Of a stretch of DNA of 64,000 nt, positions 52,502-61,400 are shown in pieces; the first letter of the stretch is position 1; each line of letters begins with the position of its first letter. This stretch comes from Barthelona sp. PCE (lineage: Eukaryota > Metamonada: BaSk clade). The stretch spans positions 930,001 to 994,000 of the forward strand of contig JAUFOR010000004.1 in the NCBI GenBank assembly GCA_040285745.1. Direction: 5' to 3'. Under the pieces are notes generated by a model. That model was given only the letters and a program-made list of their open reading frames with translations, ran no database searches and was not told where the DNA came from. The translations under genes were made by a program, and so were the position numbers.

Positions 52502-55102
52502 CTAAACTTGGTTAGTTTTCTCTTCTTCATTGACAGGAGAACTAACAACAGTCATTTGTTCAACATTCATCTCGGGTTCCAGAATAACATGCTTGTTATT
52601 ATCACCCACAGCACTGTTAAGCCACATTGTAGCAATGATGATAAGGATTAAGAGAACACCAACAATGATCAAGGTTGTCATATTTTGTTTAGGCTCAGGC
52701 TCCGTTTCAGATTCAATATATAAACCAGTAGATACGTTACAAACTTTACCATCAACTTGACCACAAACATCTAATACTTCAATGGCAAAAAAGTACATTT
52801 CACCTTCACTGTTGGAATTGAACTCCATTCCCAATCCATACATAGTATTATTCAAAAAAACTGATTTAAAAACAATACCATAATTAAATACATCGTCTGC
52901 ACTATTCATAACAAAAGAACTAGTTGTATCATTTTCTACATCATATACAACAAATTGCAACCCTTTAAAAAAATTCAAACCGTACCAAATGAACCTATCA
53001 CCATTTTCATCCATAGGTTGGAATGCTCCCATAAAGATTTGTCCTAGATCAACATCAGGAATTCTCCTTAAACCTGTAGAACCATCAAGATGAAAAGCAA
53101 GTTCATATCCATGAACATAACTGTAAATTGTCTCATTGTTATACATCAAAAATGAATGGCCGACCATTGAAAATGTCATGTTAGTTGGTGTTGATGTAAC
53201 TATATCAGAAGTTATATTACTGCTCATTAAATATTTTTGATCATCATCCAACATATTAATGGCCGAACCAGTTATGTAAGTTGTTTCACCATTGGAAAAG
53301 AAGGCTGCGTCCTCAAGTGATCTTAAAGGACGAAGGTCTGGTAACAGTTGGTTTAGTTTAACACTCTTACTACTAAAGCTAATGTCAACCACGTTATAAT
53401 CCCAATAATCATCATGTGCACAGTACACTCTTACTTTACGATTGTAAGATATACTAGCACAACCAGCGTCAACTGCAGAAGTATAATTAACAACGCTGTC
53501 AGAGAACGTAAAATCATATAAACCTTTGACTATTCCTTTAACAGCATCAAATTTGTGAATATAAGGGTACTCTTGTTTTAAAAAGTAAAGTTCATCATCA
53601 TATTCAAACATATGATAAGCACTAATCTTCATCTTAAGTTTTGTTCTAAAAGAATCAGTCTTATAAGAATTTTCTTCCGGTAAGATCATCAGACCATATT
53701 CTCCCCAAACTTTGATTTCATCACCAATATCAAGAAGTCCATCAAGCCAATTTTCAACTGCTGAACTAGTTGCTAGATAAGAATTTTGAATTTGACAAGA
53801 ACGCTGCGAAATACTGCACTTATGAAGTATGAATTCAGTAGTATTACTGCAAAGTACGTAAATATCATTTTCACTAACTAAATCAACACTTCCACCAGAA
53901 CAATTTAAGTTGAAATCTATTCTCTCCAATTGTTCTGTTGAGACATCGAATAAATCAATTAAAAATGGATTTTCTTCTTCAGAAAGTTCAGTAATTGCAA
54001 ACAGAGTACCATATTGTGATACATAACAATCATCACCAGCACATTCAAGAGCAGTAGTGTTGATAATTGTGTTACTACCATCAGTAATATCTAACTTCAT
54101 AATAGAGGTATTCTTAGGTCCAGAATAACCTCCACCAATAAAAATATAATCTGGCTTACTTGAATGGTGTAAACCATAACCACTGTGAGGTAATATAGTT
54201 TTGGGGAATTCAGTGATTTCTGTCCAGTTTGAGATAGAAGTATTAAACAAGTTAAGCTTGTATTCATTCAAACCAGAGATAGTCATTAAACCTTCTTCAG
54301 AGTAAACTGCAGTAAGACAATTATCCTGCCTCCAATCTGTATTTTGATTAAAGACGGCACAACGTTCCATGAAATAATGTTTATCATTATGTTCAATTAC
54401 TGCTCTAGGAATGCTTCGTAACTCAAAGGATTCGCTATATTTAGGACGTAAATCGGAAGCAGCTTTTATACATGTACCATCTACTAACTTATAACCGGAT
54501 ATGCACGTACATACGTTATCCATAACAAAAGCATTTTCTTGACATGAGGTTACCAGCGTTTCATTACAATAAACTCCTGTTAAACCAGAGTCACATTCGT
54601 AAAAATTTGGAGCAACACAAGTGGCATTAGTAGGCATATCTGTACACACAAATTCATCACAGTTAGTACCGTTTCTACCAGACTTACACGTGTCACATGC
54701 TGTTCCGTTCTTGGTTTCATCCTTACAGATCAACTGACCCGGTGCAAGACAATTAAAAATTGTGCTGTCATAACTTCCACAAGTATATGCTCCAGTACAA
54801 CTAGCACCAGTGAATCCTTCTAAACACTCACATGTGTTTGTTGTGCTGTTGCAGTATTGTTTTGTATTACACTCACCATCACAAGGTACAAAACATTCTG
54901 ATCGATTGGCATTAGGTTTCTGATAAGACAAACAATACTGGCATAGAAGCATGGTTGCATTGGAATAACGATTTCCAGTACAAATGATACAATCTGATCC
55001 GTATAATCCATAACCTGGTGGACAGGAGGTAGGGACTGTCACCACTGCGATTACAGAAGCAATGATACAAGCGTACACGAAGAAAAACTGTGTTTTAACC
55101 AT
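52502..55102 (-). CDS. type I membrane protein with EGF-like repeats and beta-propeller-like region (paralogue B)
   Basis: This 866-residue protein is collinear with its neighbour. It has a signal peptide (MVKTQFFFVYACIIASVIAV), a Cys-rich/EGF array at about 25-215 (CPPGYGLYGSDC, CNSTTNTCECLEGFTGASC, CDSGLTGVYCNE, CTCISGYKLVDGTC), a kelch-like region (GLNEYKLNLFNTSISNW, YGLHHSSKPDYIFIGGG) and a membrane helix at about 805-825 (TLIIVGVLLILIIIATMWL). The short tail ends ILEPEMNVEQMTVVSSPVNE and a Lys/Glu-rich finish. The poly-Cys stretch of paralogue A is absent. The two genes are a tandem duplication with clear divergence. The role is presumably surface recognition; no ligand can be inferred. 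Confidence 0.85.
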   Translation of the reverse strand: MVKTQFFFVYACIIASVIAVVTVPTSCPPGYGLYGSDCIICTGNRYSNATMLLCQYCLSYQKPNANRSECFVPCDGECNTKQYCNSTTNTCECLEGFTGASCTGAYTCGSYDSTIFNCLAPGQLICKDETKNGTACDTCKSGRNGTNCDEFVCTDMPTNATCVAPNFYECDSGLTGVYCNETLVTSCQENAFVMDNVCTCISGYKLVDGTCIKAASDLRPKYSESFELRSIPRAVIEHNDKHYFMERCAVFNQNTDWRQDNCLTAVYSEEGLMTISGLNEYKLNLFNTSISNWTEITEFPKTILPHSGYGLHHSSKPDYIFIGGGYSGPKNTSIMKLDITDGSNTIINTTALECAGDDCYVSQYGTLFAITELSEEENPFLIDLFDVSTEQLERIDFNLNCSGGSVDLVSENDIYVLCSNTTEFILHKCSISQRSCQIQNSYLATSSAVENWLDGLLDIGDEIKVWGEYGLMILPEENSYKTDSFRTKLKMKISAYHMFEYDDELYFLKQEYPYIHKFDAVKGIVKGLYDFTFSDSVVNYTSAVDAGCASISYNRKVRVYCAHDDYWDYNVVDISFSSKSVKLNQLLPDLRPLRSLEDAAFFSNGETTYITGSAINMLDDDQKYLMSSNITSDIVTSTPTNMTFSMVGHSFLMYNNETIYSYVHGYELAFHLDGSTGLRRIPDVDLGQIFMGAFQPMDENGDRFIWYGLNFFKGLQFVVYDVENDTTSSFVMNSADDVFNYGIVFKSVFLNNTMYGLGMEFNSNSEGEMYFFAIEVLDVCGQVDGKVCNVSTGLYIESETEPEPKQNMTTLIIVGVLLILIIIATMWLNSAVGDNNKHVILEPEMNVEQMTVVSSPVNEEEKTNQV

Positions 55103-55493
55103 TGAAAGAAGTGAATAAGTGTAAATGTTACTGACTTCTTCTCACAAAGCTAGGATCTTGTGTATAAGTTTTATTTACTTCAACAACTCCCTTGAGAATT
55201 AGAATTTCAGTTTAAAGCAGAAAGAAAGATTTTTCAAAATTTGTTTGATGTTGAGAAAAATTTGAGCTTTCTTAAGGATTTTTTGCTACTGTGGCACTGC
55301 ATCTAAAAGGGTTTTGATTGCCTTTTTTCATTTTGCTCGATTTTCGAATTTTTTTGCTTTACTCAGCATTATATGGGGTTTATTTAGAATGTAGAGTTGC
55401 CTCTAGCAATAAATAGTGAGAACTACAATGGAGAACTGTTTTTACTTTTTTATTCCTTTTTGTAATTGTTTATTCATTGTTTTATACTAAAGT
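55103..55493. promoter_or_regulatory. divergent intergenic region of the surface-protein cluster
   Basis: This 391-base AT-rich spacer separates paralogue B (minus) from the right-hand giant gene (plus) and should hold both promoters. I see no gene, RNA or clear repeat. A TAA in frame lies one codon before the giant gene's ATG. Confidence 0.4.
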
Positions 55494-58400
55494 ATGTATT
55501 CAAAGCAGCTTAAATCATCATTAAGTACACTTAAAGTGAAATATCTTTTTGTTTTGATTCTTTTGGTTAGCTTGGTTTCATGTTTCCAATTGGAGGATTC
55601 GGTAGCTTCTGACTTCCCTAACTTCTATTTCCTTCCTGGAGTTGATCAGGGTGGATGGTTGCATCCCGAAATGTTTGATAGTTCACGCAGTGTTTCTGAG
55701 AAGGCATTTTGTGGTTCAACCAGTTTGAAAAATTACTTTACAGCTCCTGAGTATTCCGTTGATCAATCAATGACGTTAACAGAGCCTTACCCAGGATCAT
55801 CTAATGATTTGGCATTTCCTATGAAGTGCACTTGGCATTTTAATGGTACTGAAATAGTTTCCAATAGTGACACGATAGTTAGTGATTATCCAGGATATCA
55901 CTGTACTTCAGTTCCAGATGATGTTCGATCCACAGCATGTTCTAATTTCTATGGCACATTTCATGTTTATACTAGGTATCTAGCTACAAGCAACGCAGCA
56001 GCAAACTTCAGATACGCAACTATGGGAACTACAAGTGCGAAAGGCAATTGTTATCTTGTTAATCAATTCTCTTTCACACTTCCAAAAGCAACGTCAAAAT
56101 TATTTTATGCACCAATGAGTACAACAGAGGATGAAGAAGATATGGCTTTTGTTTTTGGTCGTGGTAATACGGTCACATGTCAAGCAGGTTCTAGTAATAC
56201 TCAAGACTATGATTTCCCTGTATGTCTGTGTCTTGATGGTTATTATAATCGGTATTGTGGTGCACAGAAGTCTAGTCTAACTCGTCCTCTCATTGCACCC
56301 TCATTCAAACATGAAGGATACAATGCTACAGTGAATCATTTTATTGATCCAGTTTCAACACCAGAAATTGAGTTGGTAGTTGGTGTTTCTGTTCATAATT
56401 ATATACCAACTGAAGCTTATTATCTTTTCCAAGTTAAAATGGATCTCTGGAATGAAACAGACTTTATTGAAGAGCTTGAGAATAGTGCATATCCAGGTGA
56501 AACAATAACAGTTGATGTTTCAAATCTTCCTGTTGATCAAGTTTATCATGTTAAAAGTTATTTTTTTAAGGATAATTATAATTTTGAAACTCAAAATATG
56601 AACTATTATTCATTTTATCTTAGTTCTAATATTTTAACCCTTAAAGAAAAGAAAGATTTTTTCATGGGTATCAAACCCAATGTTATACCTTCTAAATATT
56701 ATGCAGGCGATTATGGACCTCTCTCAATGGAAATTACTGATGCTATTGGTATTTCTATGTCAACTGAAGCAGAACTCACAATTGTATACTTCCCATTCTG
56801 TGACTTTGATAATGGTGTTGAGGTTGCTCCAGGAACCGCTTCCGTCAACTTCGCAGAAGGACATGATACTGACGACTTCTTTGCTTGTTTCTATCGTACT
56901 ATTGGTGGTGCTCGTGAGCATCGTATTCTTGCGGAGGTCAACATGATCTACGATCCAATGTTTTTGTTGCAGAAGCATGGTAGCTATAAGCAGCAGTATT
57001 TCTTTGAAGATTCTGATGTGTTCTGTCCCGCAAATACGTTTTGTGGTGCTCTTTCTGAATTTTTCTTCTTTTCTTCTTTCGGAGCTGGTGTTAATACTCG
57101 TCATAAATATATCAATGGAGGTGATACTGGTCGTACAGTTGCTACTTCGCTTGACAAGAATGAACCGGTTGACCTGATTTCTGCACCAGTTATTCGTACT
57201 CGAGTGTCAGATAAATCAATGAACGTACATCAAGTGCATATTGCAGAAGATGTTTATGCTGAGGGTGAGATGATTGCTGTTCATTTCATTAAGGACTATT
57301 CTGATGAAAGCATGTTTATCATGGGTGGTTGTGTTGCCTACGATACAGACCGCTGGTCACTTGCCGCATCAAAGTTACCCACATCCAACTTAACTTGGTA
57401 TGATTGCAGTATGTCACGAACGGATTCACCATCTGAAGATGATGTTGAAGGTAATCTATTCTTCAAGTATGCTGGTACAAGACCAGGAGAATTTTTCTTC
57501 GTCTACCCCTTTAGCAACACTAAACGTTTGTTTAAGTTTTATATGATGTACTGCTCCGATCAAGGCTTGATTGATTATCCATTAGTCGGAAGCAAGTTAA
57601 CTTTTGTTAAGCAATACAAGAGTGAAATCGCCTATAGTTTCAAAGTCTCTGTTCCTGCTGGAAATGCTCAACGTATTGTAGTTAGCCGTGATCACATGTT
57701 TGATGCTGTTGTTGGTCATGTTGATGCCTCAGAGCTCAGTTGTCAGGATACTGTTAAAAATTATAGATTTGAACCTGGTGTCAATTACACTGTTCTTATT
57801 TGCTTATACACAGCATCACTTGATACCACAACAGCTCACTTCGAAAACTACCCTGATGCTATTAGTGGTGGTACTGAAAAAGTGTTTGGCTCTTGGTCTC
57901 TTGAGGCTACACCTGAACTTTCTGCTGGTATGTATTATGCTGATGTTGTCACTTCCAATCTCGGTAATGTCACAAGTGCACATGTTATTGGAGCGCTTGG
58001 TTCACCAGATGCCAACAGCGATCCTAACTCTGGTTTATTGTTTGCTACTCGTGCTGATGGATCTACATTTGTTACACTTGATTGGTCCAAATTTTGGCGC
58101 ACTGCTGATGATTTAAGCCAGCCTATGACAGGTGTTGATGGTAGTCTTGGTATTAATGTGATGAACAATTTAGGTTCACCTGCTTTTGGTCAATTACAGT
58201 ATACATTTGCACAATTCAAGTTAGGATCTGGTCATGACGAAGGTTTTGATCTCAGTTCATCCAATCAATTCTGTAGAGATGAAGATGATGATGATAATAC
58301 AGCAGGAAGTACAGATTGCGTTTGTGATAGCGATCATTATGGAGATCACTGTGAGAACAAAATTATTGATACAGAATCAATGGACTGGAATTATGAGGTT

Positions 58401-61400
58401 AGTGCGACAACGCGTTATCTTCCCAACGTGTTTAAATTATCTCCCATTTCATTATCTCCAATGGCGAATGTTGAAGCACTTTACGGTGTATCAGTACCAC
58501 TTGTGGTTCGCATCGAATTCCCTACTACTGATGTCGATCGAGTCAATTTTGCTCATGTTTCAGTTTCAAAGGGTTTCCTTCCTCATTCCTATTACAGTGG
58601 TAGCTTTGTGCATGAAACTTTCCACGATTACATTATGATCAAGAATCTCACTTCTGCAGTTCAGACTATCTATCAACCAGTTACTATTCCTTTTGACGAT
58701 GACGTTTATGTCCTAATTCAAGCAGGTGTTGTTGGTGCAAAGGTAAGCATTGGTTTTGAATGTCCTGCAAACTGTCATGGAATCGGCCACTGTAACCCTA
58801 ATGGTACATGTACCGACTGTGAAGATGCAGATCGTTTTTGTAACCAAGATTTCTATCCCAGTGGTTGTCCTCCTGGTGAGTATACAAAGCTTGATGATGG
58901 TACATGTGAGCCTGTTTGTGATGATCTTCCGGATAACGCTGAATGTGTTGCTCCTGGAGTATTCCTTTGTAAGGCTGGCTATGATTTCAATGCTAATGAA
59001 ACTGGGTGTATAGAAGCATGTACTCTAGACTGCGTTTCCTTTACTACATGTCTTAGGCATAACATTTCATATCAGGAATGTGTACCTAATGAAGGATATG
59101 AGTGGGAAACCGAAGAAAAGTTAGCTGCTGAACCTATTTGTTCTTCATGTGGCAAGAACAGTTACTGTGTTGCACCAGAGACATGTAGATGTTCAAAGTC
59201 TTACGTTTATGATAGTAGAAGTGGTTTATGTGTTATGAATGTTGATTTAGATTATGATCTCATCACAGAGCCATATCTTCCTACTTTTGATGGTCATGAA
59301 CGTTTCTATATCCGTAATAGCCTCATCTGTGGCGTTGTTTCTGCAGAATTCCAAGGAGAATATGTCCCATACTACCAGGGTTCAATTCTTTATGCTCAGT
59401 TATCTTGCGGTTCGGACAGTGATGTATTCCCTCTTGGTCAATTCTCAAAGAATGGAGAACACAGTTTCTGTTTCAAACTGCAATCTTCAGGAAAATGCAT
59501 TTTGTCGTTAATTGATAAACAAAGTGTTAAAGGAGAATCAGTTTCTTTGTATACCGGTCCCAGTCGCCAAATTTTAGCCAATGGTATTATCTCTTTTGAA
59601 GATGAGATTATTAAAGCTTCTGGATCATTATATGATGAAGCTGCTGAAGAATTTATCGCACACCCATATGATGAGTTGGATTACATTATTGAAGATATGA
59701 CTGTCAAGTATGAATGCACATGTATTACAGGTGATCAAAACGATGAAGTTACATTCAACGCTATTACTGACGAGTTTACAGCAAATGTAGGTGATTGTCA
59801 GTTATGTGTGGTCTCACTCAAACACGATTCTCAAACATTGTTCAGTCAGAACTTTACAAAGGATCCCAACTACGTCTTTGATTTCAGTGATGACGTGTCA
59901 TTGAATTTTGAACATGGGTATCCCCGTTATATTGAGCTCAGTGATGTTTCTGAGAGTACTGAAGATGTACAACTTAAAGTGAGCGCCTCAGCACCTGGTT
60001 GTGATGTGAAGGTTAAGATTGTTGATTGCGATCGCACTACCAAAATTTGTTCCACACCTGCATTTTCTAATGATGAAGTAGAGCAGGCAATAACAACCAC
60101 TGAACTTGCAGACAACATGTACAAGGTTGTTTTTGATTTCATTTGTAACTCATTTACGGTTGGTTCTTCTGAATTTGCTGATGTTCGTATATCAACTTAT
60201 TTATCAAGTCAAACTGAGGCTGAAGCTTATAATAGAACGCATATGGCCACTGTTCGTTTCATATATCGTGAAGTTTCATATAAATCCGCACGTTCTTTAT
60301 ATATGGATGTTGGTTACTCTCTGTATGTAACTGATATTCAAGATCGCGTAGTTCCTGCAAGCATTTATAATAGTTCTCCACTTGCATCAGGTTGTACCGA
60401 AACAAAGTTAAGCGCTGATCCTAATGGTATTATTGAATACATTGAAAAAATGTACAGTACAGAATTGATTTTAGAACTCCCTTCATCGGTTAAAATTATT
60501 GATGGTCCAAATTCATACATTTCATCTGTGGACGGTTCTGCTACATTAAGTATTCCATATACTATTCAAAGTGATGATTACGATCCCACCATTTTTGATT
60601 TTAAGATGCCGCAGTTATGTGGTCAGATTCTCAATAATGGCTCATCATTTGCACAAGAACCCCTTGTTACTTCAGGCTTTACATGTAAGGCTGCAAGCGT
60701 CCTTGTGTATAATTCAGATTATTCAGTTGGTCTCACAGGTTCAGCAATTGCTGACATTGATTTTTCAACTTTAGGCAACGATGACTACATGTTATCCATT
60801 ATGTTTGAAGATGCAACAGGTGCTGAGCACAACAAAACTTGCCCCTTTAGGGTACGTCCTGCTGGTTTTTGTCCAGATGTTGTTGTTAGTGCTCCAGCTT
60901 TGGTAACATCGAAGTTTGAGATGTATGTTGAGATGACTTCTTCAAAGGATAAATTCAATATTCACAACGTAACCATTGATCAGACTGCTGGAGATGCTAT
61001 TGATTTCAACTTTAAGACTAAGGGTTTCAAGAGTTTCTCTAAGAAACATGTCCTTGCAATTGGCAACTATACTTTGGCCCCTACAATATTCTTTAAACAC
61101 CGTGAAACTGAGGAACTCTGCTCACAAGATATGAGTGCATTTGATTTCACAGTTTTATACGGTGATCTAAAGGTTTCACTACCAAAGATGAGCTATATTT
61201 ACTCAAAAACAAGTCCTAAACCATTCTATGTTTCCCCTAAATACTCGGACCCTTCTTTCAGCGGTCTGTCACATCTTAAATTCGCATATTCTTGTGTTGT
61301 CTACGATTCTTCAAATAATGTTGTTGATACAGAGTTATGTGACACTGTTCTTCCTGCCATGAGAAGTCAAACCTTGAGTATTTCAAACAGAAGATTCAAA

